A stretch of 8,594 bases of DNA from Bacteroidales bacterium (GTDB lineage Bacteria > Bacteroidota > Bacteroidia > Bacteroidales > UBA7960). A program made the translations under genes and the position numbers. The stretch is taken from assembly GCA_003557805.1 (NCBI GenBank), contig PWNY01000097.1, positions 1 to 8,594 of the forward strand. The letters run 5' to 3'. Below, one piece after another: positions 1 through 6,939 of this stretch (the first letter of the stretch is position 1; every line of letters begins with the position of its first letter). Under the pieces are notes generated by a model. The model searched no databases. It saw only the letters and a list, made by a program, of their open reading frames with translations, and was not told where the DNA came from.

Positions 1-2265
1 AAAGGCAAGGGCGAAATCCGCACCGGTCTTTATGACGGCAGGGCGACAGGTTTTGGCTATGCTCCCTATAATGATTACATAGTTGTGGATTCAGATACCT
101 GGACAGAGTACAGCCAGATAGTAACGGCGGCTAACAGTACAGATGAGGCAGAGTTCATATTCTCTTTGCGCAATACAGTGGAGGACAATGATCATATCCT
201 GCTTGACCACGTCAGGGTTGAAGTGTTTACCGATGAGGCGCAGGAGGTTGAGACCATTGCCGAGCTTCGCCAGGGAAGTGTTGGTGGCAGGTATGTACTA
301 ACCGGAGAGGCCATTCTCACCTTCCAGCAGGATCAGCGCAACCAGAAGTACATCCAGGATGAGACCGCTGCAATACTCATAGATGACAACGATGGAGTTA
401 TCACCACCAGCTATGACCGCTATGACGGCATAACTGGCATCAGCGGAACACTGAGTTCCTTCAACAATATGCTTCAGTTTGTTCCCGACCAGGATCCCGG
501 TCCTGCCACCTCCGTTGGTAATGAGGTCATTCCTGAACCAAGAACCATCGAGAGCCTTGGTTATGATGATCAGGGCATGCTGGTAGAAATAGATGAGTTA
601 AGCTTCGTTGATACCGGTGTTTTTGAAACCGAAGAGAACTATAATATTACTACCCCTGACGGAGATGGTGTTTTCCGCACCAGTTTCTGGGATGCAGACT
701 ATATCGGTACCGGTATACCCGAGAACCCACTCCGGCTGGTAGTAATTGTAAACCAGTACGGTGAACAGATGCAGATCACTGCCAGGGACCTGGATGATTT
801 TGAGGAGATAGATGTTGATGACCGTATGCTATCTATAATATCACCTGTGGAGGAAGATGTTTTCAGTACCGGAGAGGATGTTATAGTCGAATGGGAGTCA
901 GAAAACATTGACGATCTTGTTCTGGAGCTTTATATCGAAGACAATCTCCATATTACAGAGAATGTTGAGGCAGCAGCCGGACAGTGGGTTTACACCCTGC
1001 CCAATGGTATACATGGTCAGGCCTATCTTCGTCTTATTGACAGCGCGGACGCTGAGTTTTTCAAGGAGAGCGGTATTTTCTCACTTGTTGATACCCAGGC
1101 TCCTGTTCTTACAGATAAACAGCCTGCACCGGGCAGTTCGGAAGTAGATGTCGATGCAGAGCTGCTGCTTGAATTTGATGAGGATATTTTCGCAGGTACC
1201 GGATATGTTCACCTCTATTATGATGACGGAACACAATTGGAATCTATCTCCGCCGGTAGTGAATCAGTCAGTTATGACGGCAATATGGTTGTAATATCAC
1301 TTTCAGGAACACTTTCATACGGAACAGCTTATTATGTGCTGGTTGATGATGATGCATTCCTGGATGTTGCCGGCAATGCCTATGAGGGAATAGTGGACAC
1401 TGATCAGTGGACATTTACAACACAAGCACCTGTACCTGTTGAGGTAGCCAGCATATCAGAACTAAGAGATGGTGAGGCGGGAGTATTGTACGAACTCTCA
1501 TCTGAGGCCATAATTACCTATATGAACTGGGATCCCTTAAGTATATACCTTCAGGATGAAGGAGCCGCCATACTTTTGGTGGATCAAAACGAGCTGATTA
1601 CCACTGCATATAATGTTTATGACGGTATAACGGGTATCCGTGGCTATCTTGACCTTGATAACGGAATGATGATCTTTGTACCTTCAGAGGACCCGGGTGA
1701 TCCGAGCTCCACTGGTAATACAGTTGAAGCGGAGGAGCGAACCCTTGCAAGCTTAAGTGAGGAGGATCAGGCTATGCTGGTGACACTTGACGAAGTTTCA
1801 TTCCTTGTTAAGAGTGAGCTGTTTGAGGCAGGTGTAAGCTACCACATAAGCTCTCCAGACGGGGACGGGACTTTCCACACCTACTTCGCTGATGCCGATT
1901 ATATAGGGGAGCCGATACCTGAAGAGCCACAGGTTCTCACAGTACTGGTACATCAACATGGAGACCAGATACATGTTGTAGCAAGGAGCCTGGAAGACTT
2001 TGAGACCTTTGTTGGTATTGGAGACATTGTGGCCGAGGATATACTGATATACCCCAACCCGTTTGCGGAGAATATTTTCATCGAAGGAAGCCCGCATCTT
2101 AAAAGTGTGGTTTTATTAAACACATCGGGCCAGATCATAACAGAGAAGATGGCTGATCCAGGCCTCATGGTAATAAGAACCTTACAGCTTGAACCTGGCA
2201 TTTACCTGTTAAGGCTGGAGTTCAGGGACGGCAGCAGTGCCACAAGGACATTGATCAAGCCTTAA
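1..2265 (+). CDS. T9SS-exported modular surface protein, 5'-truncated by the window edge
   Basis: The reading frame is open from base 1 to TAA at 2263-2265 (754 residues visible). The Met at 85 is internal: residues 1-28 match the paralogue at 2411-6715, so the true start lies off the window. Visible order: end of a CBM-like domain (1-76); OB-fold-like domain of the DUF5689 kind (83-267, with YIQDETAA and DGITGI motifs); Kre9/KNH-like beta domain (about 276-365, opening IISPVEEDVFSTGEDV); Big_5/SbsA-type Ig domain (about 367-475, ending QWTFTT); second OB-fold-like copy (482-667); T9SS type A sorting tail (about 676-754, with YPNPF and a late GIYLLRLEF strand). No Cys is visible. The tail implies export by T9SS and attachment to, or release from, the cell surface. 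Domain names are by-eye assignments. Likely an adhesin or glycan-binding protein; any enzyme domain would have to be upstream of the window. Confidence 0.9.
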   Translation, partial: KGKGEIRTGLYDGRATGFGYAPYNDYIVVDSDTWTEYSQIVTAANSTDEAEFIFSLRNTVEDNDHILLDHVRVEVFTDEAQEVETIAELRQGSVGGRYVLTGEAILTFQQDQRNQKYIQDETAAILIDDNDGVITTSYDRYDGITGISGTLSSFNNMLQFVPDQDPGPATSVGNEVIPEPRTIESLGYDDQGMLVEIDELSFVDTGVFETEENYNITTPDGDGVFRTSFWDADYIGTGIPENPLRLVVIVNQYGEQMQITARDLDDFEEIDVDDRMLSIISPVEEDVFSTGEDVIVEWESENIDDLVLELYIEDNLHITENVEAAAGQWVYTLPNGIHGQAYLRLIDSADAEFFKESGIFSLVDTQAPVLTDKQPAPGSSEVDVDAELLLEFDEDIFAGTGYVHLYYDDGTQLESISAGSESVSYDGNMVVISLSGTLSYGTAYYVLVDDDAFLDVAGNAYEGIVDTDQWTFTTQAPVPVEVASISELRDGEAGVLYELSSEAIITYMNWDPLSIYLQDEGAAILLVDQNELITTAYNVYDGITGIRGYLDLDNGMMIFVPSEDPGDPSSTGNTVEAEERTLASLSEEDQAMLVTLDEVSFLVKSELFEAGVSYHISSPDGDGTFHTYFADADYIGEPIPEEPQVLTVLVHQHGDQIHVVARSLEDFETFVGIGDIVAEDILIYPNPFAENIFIEGSPHLKSVVLLNTSGQIITEKMADPGLMVIRTLQLEPGIYLLRLEFRDGSSATRTLIKP
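247..801 (+). repeat. OB-fold-like module, copy 1 of 4 (in the truncated gene)
   Basis: This encodes about 185 residues that recur at 1444-2001, 4532-5086 and 5894-6448. Shared landmarks are a [TS]I[AS]ELR-type opening, an EAI-T-F/Y strand, a YIQDE-AAI strand, YDGITGI, a DPG-P/S-S-GN loop, a PDGDG loop, DADYIG and a closing AR[DS]L-DF. It is closest to the copy at 4532-5086, with which it aligns without gaps. The fold name (OB-fold, DUF5689-like) is recalled from similar Bacteroidota proteins and is uncertain. Confidence 0.75.
1444..2001 (+). repeat. OB-fold-like module, copy 2 of 4 (in the truncated gene, just before its T9SS tail)
   Basis: This is about 186 residues with the same landmark motifs as the other copies, but it is the most divergent of the four. 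For example, it has YLQDEGAAI where the others have [YF]IQDETAA, and MIFVPSEDPGDPSS in the DPG loop. It still keeps YDGITGI, RTLASL, DQAMLV, PDGDG and DADYIGEPIP. It sits directly before the sorting domain, as the last copy in the neighbouring paralogue does. Confidence 0.7.
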
Positions 2266-2309
2266 TCAGACTTTGATAAAATGATCCACCTTTGGGATGT
2301 TTATTCCAG

Positions 2310-2350
2310 GATGCCTGTTGCTTATAGATGGCAGCAGGCATCTTTTTTTT
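2310..2350 (+). terminator. Rho-independent terminator of the first surface-protein gene
   Basis: The arms are GATGCCTGTTGC (2310-2321) and GCAGCAGGCATC (2331-2342). They pair over 12 positions with one G-U wobble around a 9-nt loop, and are followed immediately by eight T residues (2343-2350). The hairpin starts 44 bases after the TAA. It should separate transcription of the two paralogues. Confidence 0.9.
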
Positions 2351-2362
2351 GGTCATTTTTAT

Positions 2363-2370
2363 TAACTTTA
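2363..2370 (+). promoter_or_regulatory. Candidate Bacteroidota -7 box for the 1434-residue gene
   Basis: TAACTTTA matches the Bacteroidota -7 consensus TAnnTTTG at all but the last base. It lies 40 bases before the ATG, which would give a short A-rich leader. No TTTG -33 box stands at the usual distance of about 19-21 bases: the only nearby TTTG (2348-2351) is 11 bases upstream, inside the preceding terminator's T-tract. The call rests on one box and its position. Confidence 0.35.
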
Positions 2371-2410
2371 CGAAAGAACATTTTTAAATAAAACCAAAAA
2401 TCAATTTCAT

Positions 2411-5400
2411 ATGAGAAAGCTTACTATTTTCAAAACAGTGGCCATCCTTACGGTTGCGATTCTGGTTTCAGCCTCCGCCAGTTCACAGGAGATATTCTCC
2501 ACAACCTTCGAAATCGGAGCTAACTGGGAAGGCGGTACAATGGGCGGTTACAATGAAAAAACCTATACCGATGACGGATGGCACTTTCACAGCACTGAAG
2601 CCGTCAGAGGAGATGCAGGTGAAAGTTTTGGAGGCTCATCCTATTCATTTCGCGACAGGGGTATATTCACTGTTAAGAACACAGCTGCAGTTTCAGGAAT
2701 GAGCGGTTTTAGTTTCCAGCTGCGTGACTGGATGCTCAGCCCCGGTGTTGACAGGGACCTGAACGTCAGCTACGATGGTGGTACAACATGGGAAACCGTC
2801 CATACAATTTCAAAAGAATGGTTTGAAGACTACCAGGTGTACCAGGAGTATATTTATATCTTTCCCGAGGGGGAAATGGATTTTGCCACTGAAGAGCTGC
2901 AGATTGTTATTGATGGTGGTACCGGGTCAAACAACAGCCGGATGAATATCGGACAGTTCGTTGCACTTGGCGAGCAGACAGCCGTGGCCACACCCTCATT
3001 CAGTCCTGCGGGGGGTGTTTATTTCGACCCTGTCGAGGTTACAATAACCACTTCTACGAGTGGTGCAGATATCTACTATACCCTTAATGGCGACGACCCT
3101 ACCGAGAATGACATGTTGTTTGATACACCGTTAAGTATCTCTGAGGATGTGACCATCAGGGCAAAGGCATTTAAGACAGGTCTTGAACCAAGCAGTGTTG
3201 CAATCGCCGAGTATAGCTTCAGGAACCTTTTGCTAAAAAAGGATTTTGAAGATGAAAGCCTTACTTCAGGTGGCTGGACGGTTTATGATTTCAAGGAGGG
3301 TTCAAGGTCATGGGAGATAGACGATTTTGGAGGTATTGCATTTGCAAAAATTTCTGAATACCAAAGCGATCCCCCATTTCCACATTCATGGTATATATCT
3401 CCGGAAGTAGACCTGGAAGGCCTTGACATGGTGTCACTCTCTTTTTACAGCCTTGCTGCTTTTAGAACAGGAGAAGCGTTATCGGTAAAAGTATCGACCG
3501 ATTATACAGGTTCAGGCGATCCAACCCAGGCAGGATGGACAGAGCTTGACCCGACACTAAGCCCGCATACCGGTGGTGGCTATGGCAACTGGACATATTC
3601 CGGCGAGATTGATCTTAGCCAGTATAATCAGCCCGTCTATATAGCATTCCAATATGAGTCGGATGATAACAACAAGGGTGAATGGCAGATAAATGACATA
3701 ATGGTCACAACAACAGAGTTTGTGGAAAGCAGTGATGCCAGCCTTGCCGTTTTCAATGTTGGAGGTATGGATGCTCTCGGACTATCTGGTCTTATTGTGT
3801 CCGACCCGGATACTGATGATGGTGCCGTATTATATGTAGATGATTTTGAGGGTTTCACAGGCATTGAGATTGAAACAAATCACCCAATGGCCGAATTTGA
3901 AGTTACACTAAACGGCCAGCTAATTGAAGAGCCTGCTCTTGAGGATGTACCCGTGGAAGAGGGAGATGTAATTGTGGTAGAGGTTACCGCTGAAAACCAG
4001 ACCACAAAACGCTACTATAAGCTAACTGCCGAGCAGGCAGAAGAGCCTGAACCCGGGGATTTTATATGCAACGGGGATTTCGAGGACTGGACAGACGGTC
4101 TTCCTGATTGCTGGTATGGAGTAAGGTCCAACATATCACAGTCCAACGTAATAAGGTTTGAGGATGATTCCTACGTGGGCAGCTACTCTGTGCAGCTTGT
4201 AAATACAGGATCCGGCCACCAGAGGTTTACATCGGAAACCACTACCCTTCAGGAGGGAGTATCCTACCAGATATCCTTCCGGGTTAAAGGTAAGGGCGAT
4301 ATCCGCACCGGTCTTTATGACGGCAGGGAGACAGGCTGGGGTTATGCTCCATACAATGATTACATAGTGGTGGATTCAGAAAACTGGACAGAGCATAGCC
4401 AGATAGTGACTGCGGCTGTCGACACAGATGAGGCTGAGTTTATATTCTCCCTGCGCAATACCGTGGAAGACAATGATCATATCCTGCTTGACCATGTCAG
4501 GGTCGTGGAATTCGCTGATGAGGCGCAGGAGGTTGAGACTATTGCCGAGCTTCGCCAGGGAAGTGTTGGGGGCAGGTATGTACTAACCGGTGAGGCTATT
4601 CTCACTTTCCAGCAGGATTACCGCAACCAGAAGTACATCCAGGATGAGACAGCCGCCATACTTATAGATGACAGCGATGGGCTTATCACAACCAGCTATA
4701 ACCGCTATGATGGTATCACAGGTATCAGCGGCACTCTTGGTTCCTACAACAATATGCTGCAGTTTGTTCCCGACCAGGATCCCGGTCCTGCTACTTCCTC
4801 AGGCAATGAAGTCACTCCTGTATTAATGACACTGGATGCCATAACCACCGATGATCAGGCAAAACTAATAGAGGTTGAGGAAGTAAGTTTTGAAGACACC
4901 GGTGTTTTTGAAACTGAAGAGAACTACAATATTACTACTCCTGACGGAGATGGTGTGTTCCGCACCAGTTTCTGGGATGCTGATTACATTGGAGAACCAA
5001 TACCAGAGGTCTCCCTGACGATAGTAATGCTTGTTAACCAGCACAATCAGTCAATACAGCTAACAGCCAGGGATCTTGGTGATTTTGGTGCTTTAAGCAG
5101 TAACGCAAGCCTTGCAGTGTTTAAAATCGGAGGTGAGGATGTCCTTGGCCTTAGCGGTATAATAGTTCAGGACCCGGAACATGATCAGGGAGCCACCCTG
5201 TATGTGGAGGATCTGACAGGTTTTACGGGAATTGAGGCTGAAACTGCCCATGCAAACGCAGAATTTGAAATCAGCCTGAACGGCGAGGAGGTTGATCCGG
5301 AACAGATGGCTTCAGTTGAACTTTCGCACGAGGACGTGATTGTTGCAAGTGTTACGGCAGAAGACCAGGAAACAACAAGGTATTACAAAGTAACAGTAGT

Positions 5401-6715
5401 TGAGGGAGAAGAGCCGTTTGAACTTATTTGCAACGGAGATTTTGAAAACTGGACTAATGGACTGCCGGATTGCTGGTTCGGAGATAAATCCAATATTGGC
5501 AATGATAATGTGCAACAATACTCCGGTGATCCGCATACCGGCAGCCATGCAGTGCAGCTTATCAATACCTCTGACTCCCACAGGAGGTTTACAAGCAAGG
5601 CAACAACTGTGAAAGACGGTGCTTCATACAGTATAACTTTCTGGGTAAAAGGTAAGGGAGAGATACGAACAGGACTTTTTGATGACAGGGACACCGGCTT
5701 TGGTTATGCAAGCTATAACAGCTATATCTTCGTTGATTCAAACAGCTGGTCTGAACACTCTCAGGTCATTACCGCTGCCAATGACAGCAATATTGCAGAG
5801 TTTATCTTCTCGGTGAGAAACACAGATGAGGAATCTGATCACCTGCTGCTCGACAATGTGAGCATAGAGATGTTAAGTGAAGGTCCGGTAGAGGTTGATA
5901 ATATCGCTGATCTTCGTGACGGTATGATAGGGGGAATGTACACACTGACATCCGAGGCTATACTTACGTTCCAGCAAGGATACCGTAGCCAGAAGTTCAT
6001 ACAGGACGAAACTGCCGCGATAATGATTGATGATGCCGATGGAATTATCACAACAAATTACGACCGCTATGACGGGATCACAGGCATTACAGGAACCCTT
6101 GGGCAGTATCAGCAAATGCTTCAGTTCATGGTATCTGAGGATCCTGGCCCGGCCACCTCAACTGGCAATACGATAATACCCGGGGAACGAACCCTGGAAA
6201 GCCTTACTTCGGATGACCAGGCAATGCTTGTAAAAATCCAGAATGTTAATTTCCAGACCAGCGGTACTTTCTCGACGGGAACCTCATATAACCTTACTTC
6301 TCCCGATGGAGACGGAATATTCTACACCAACTTCTTTGATGCTGATTATATCGGGGAGCAGATCCCGGGACAGGCCCAGGATATCACTGTTATAGTTAAT
6401 CAGTCATTAGAAGTTATTCAGGTAACCGCACGTGACCTTAATGACTTTGAGGTACACACCATGGTTGAGGATATAACGAACGTTGATTTGGCCATCTACC
6501 CTAACCCCTTCAGAGACAATCTGCATATCTCATCCGGATCTGATATGGAGAGGGTATCGGTAATTGACATATCGGGGCGGACTGTAATTGAATCCCACCC
6601 ATCGATGCAAAGCGTGGTCCTTCAAACCGGTAAACTGGAGAATGGTTTATACGTGATTCGTATAGAACTTACAGATGGGACACTAATAACTCATAAAATA
6701 CTTAAACAGGATTAA
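2411..6715 (+). CDS. Large T9SS-exported modular surface protein (CBM-like, cadherin-like and OB-fold-like repeats)
   Basis: Complete gene of 1434 residues. It starts at an ATG followed by a typical signal peptide: MRK, a hydrophobic stretch to about residue 19, and probable cleavage near 23-25 (ASASS before QE). There is no Shine-Dalgarno; the leader is A-rich, as usual in Bacteroidota. Domains by eye: jelly-roll-like region (27-190); chitobiase C-terminal-type/Fn3-associated domain (194-270); choice-of-anchor-J-like domain (273-432, ISPEVDL, VKVSTDY, IDLSQY, WQINDI); then two tandem ~454-residue modules, each cadherin-like (442-540; 898-996), CBM4/9-like (551-703; 1005-1156, opening with CNGDFE-W) and OB-fold-like (708-892; 1162-1346); and a T9SS type A tail (about 1352-1434, YPNPF at 1363-1367). 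The protein is acidic and its only four Cys are C553, C567, C1007 and C1021. Probable role: surface-displayed or released glycan-binding or adhesive protein. No catalytic domain is recognisable, so the substrate is unknown. Confidence 0.95.
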   Translation: MRKLTIFKTVAILTVAILVSASASSQEIFSTTFEIGANWEGGTMGGYNEKTYTDDGWHFHSTEAVRGDAGESFGGSSYSFRDRGIFTVKNTAAVSGMSGFSFQLRDWMLSPGVDRDLNVSYDGGTTWETVHTISKEWFEDYQVYQEYIYIFPEGEMDFATEELQIVIDGGTGSNNSRMNIGQFVALGEQTAVATPSFSPAGGVYFDPVEVTITTSTSGADIYYTLNGDDPTENDMLFDTPLSISEDVTIRAKAFKTGLEPSSVAIAEYSFRNLLLKKDFEDESLTSGGWTVYDFKEGSRSWEIDDFGGIAFAKISEYQSDPPFPHSWYISPEVDLEGLDMVSLSFYSLAAFRTGEALSVKVSTDYTGSGDPTQAGWTELDPTLSPHTGGGYGNWTYSGEIDLSQYNQPVYIAFQYESDDNNKGEWQINDIMVTTTEFVESSDASLAVFNVGGMDALGLSGLIVSDPDTDDGAVLYVDDFEGFTGIEIETNHPMAEFEVTLNGQLIEEPALEDVPVEEGDVIVVEVTAENQTTKRYYKLTAEQAEEPEPGDFICNGDFEDWTDGLPDCWYGVRSNISQSNVIRFEDDSYVGSYSVQLVNTGSGHQRFTSETTTLQEGVSYQISFRVKGKGDIRTGLYDGRETGWGYAPYNDYIVVDSENWTEHSQIVTAAVDTDEAEFIFSLRNTVEDNDHILLDHVRVVEFADEAQEVETIAELRQGSVGGRYVLTGEAILTFQQDYRNQKYIQDETAAILIDDSDGLITTSYNRYDGITGISGTLGSYNNMLQFVPDQDPGPATSSGNEVTPVLMTLDAITTDDQAKLIEVEEVSFEDTGVFETEENYNITTPDGDGVFRTSFWDADYIGEPIPEVSLTIVMLVNQHNQSIQLTARDLGDFGALSSNASLAVFKIGGEDVLGLSGIIVQDPEHDQGATLYVEDLTGFTGIEAETAHANAEFEISLNGEEVDPEQMASVELSHEDVIVASVTAEDQETTRYYKVTVVEGEEPFELICNGDFENWTNGLPDCWFGDKSNIGNDNVQQYSGDPHTGSHAVQLINTSDSHRRFTSKATTVKDGASYSITFWVKGKGEIRTGLFDDRDTGFGYASYNSYIFVDSNSWSEHSQVITAANDSNIAEFIFSVRNTDEESDHLLLDNVSIEMLSEGPVEVDNIADLRDGMIGGMYTLTSEAILTFQQGYRSQKFIQDETAAIMIDDADGIITTNYDRYDGITGITGTLGQYQQMLQFMVSEDPGPATSTGNTIIPGERTLESLTSDDQAMLVKIQNVNFQTSGTFSTGTSYNLTSPDGDGIFYTNFFDADYIGEQIPGQAQDITVIVNQSLEVIQVTARDLNDFEVHTMVEDITNVDLAIYPNPFRDNLHISSGSDMERVSVIDISGRTVIESHPSMQSVVLQTGKLENGLYVIRIELTDGTLITHKILKQD
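3728..5092 (+). repeat. Tandem ~1.36-kb module, unit 1 (cadherin-like + CBM-like + OB-fold-like)
   Basis: Residues 440-894 and 896-1348 of the 1434-residue protein are two head-to-tail copies of one three-domain unit. The spacing is steady: D442/N898 (456 residues), C553/C1007 (454) and V708/V1162 (454). The two units are clearly homologous, but their DNA has diverged well beyond a recent duplication. The CBM+OB part of this unit is much closer to the neighbouring gene (1-801) than to unit 2. Confidence 0.85.
5096..6454 (+). repeat. Tandem ~1.36-kb module, unit 2 (cadherin-like + CBM-like + OB-fold-like)
   Basis: This is the second copy of the unit at 3728-5092. It begins SSNASLAVFKIGG, against SSDASLAVFNVGG in unit 1, and ends at the OB closing motif TARDLNDF just before the T9SS tail. 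The Cys pair of the CBM-like domain and the PDGDG loop of the OB-like domain are both retained. Confidence 0.85.
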
Positions 6716-6741
6716 AAACCTTTTTATTTGTATATCCTGCC

Positions 6742-6784
6742 AGTCTGCCTGCCTCATTTAAACGATGGCAGGCAGACTTTTTTT
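6742..6784 (+). terminator. Rho-independent terminator of the 1434-residue surface-protein gene
   Basis: The arms are AGTCTGCCTGCC (6742-6753) and GGCAGGCAGACT (6767-6778), a perfect 12-bp stem with a 13-nt A/T-rich loop. The T-run covers 6778-6784. The hairpin begins 27 bases after the TAA. There is no matching T-run on the other strand, so it works in one direction and insulates the downstream phosphorylase gene. Confidence 0.92.
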
Positions 6785-6799
6785 AAGCATATGCCTGTG

Positions 6800-6831
6800 T
6801 TGGATACCAGGGGAAATCTTACATAATTTTT
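6800..6831 (+). promoter_or_regulatory. Weak candidate promoter for the phosphorylase gene
   Basis: TTGG (6800-6803), 20 bases, then TAATTTTT (6824-6831) approximates the Bacteroidota pair TTTG / TAnnTTTG with one mismatch in each box. It would give an untranslated leader of about 100 bases. The region is A/T-rich, so chance matches are likely. The leader also carries GTTAAA twice (6915-6920 and 6923-6928), with no known meaning. Confidence 0.2.
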
Positions 6832-6939
6832 TTGTAATTTCACGTTTCTTTTCAGGAGTTGTTAGCTTAATAAAATAAGCCGCAACAAATATCAATCAAA
6901 ACACATAAATAATTGTTAAAGTGTTAAATACATAATAGT

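Noticed and set aside
85..87. ATG at 85 as the start of the first gene
   Set aside because: The frame is open back to base 1, and residues 1-28 match the paralogue's CBM-like domain closely. The Met is internal.
699..2201. Reverse-strand and alternate-frame ORFs inside the first gene (for example 699-908, 908-1147, 1798-2097, 1953-2201)
   Set aside because: They overlap a well-supported coding frame, have low-complexity or shadow-like translations (Ser/Ile-rich) and match no recognisable domain.
5312..6115. Overlapping reverse-strand and alternate-frame ORFs inside the tandem module
   Set aside because: The real frame is conserved between paralogous copies, and these translations are not recognisable proteins.
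1..6715. Possible defence, toxin or contractile system made of the giant repeat proteins
   Set aside because: No toxin, nuclease, immunity or ATPase domain is visible. The domains are binding or structural beta modules ending in standard T9SS tails.
6915..6928. GTTAAA direct repeat before the phosphorylase gene as an operator
   Set aside because: It is only two short A/T-rich copies in an A/T-rich leader, with no symmetry and no known regulator, so it is too likely to be chance.
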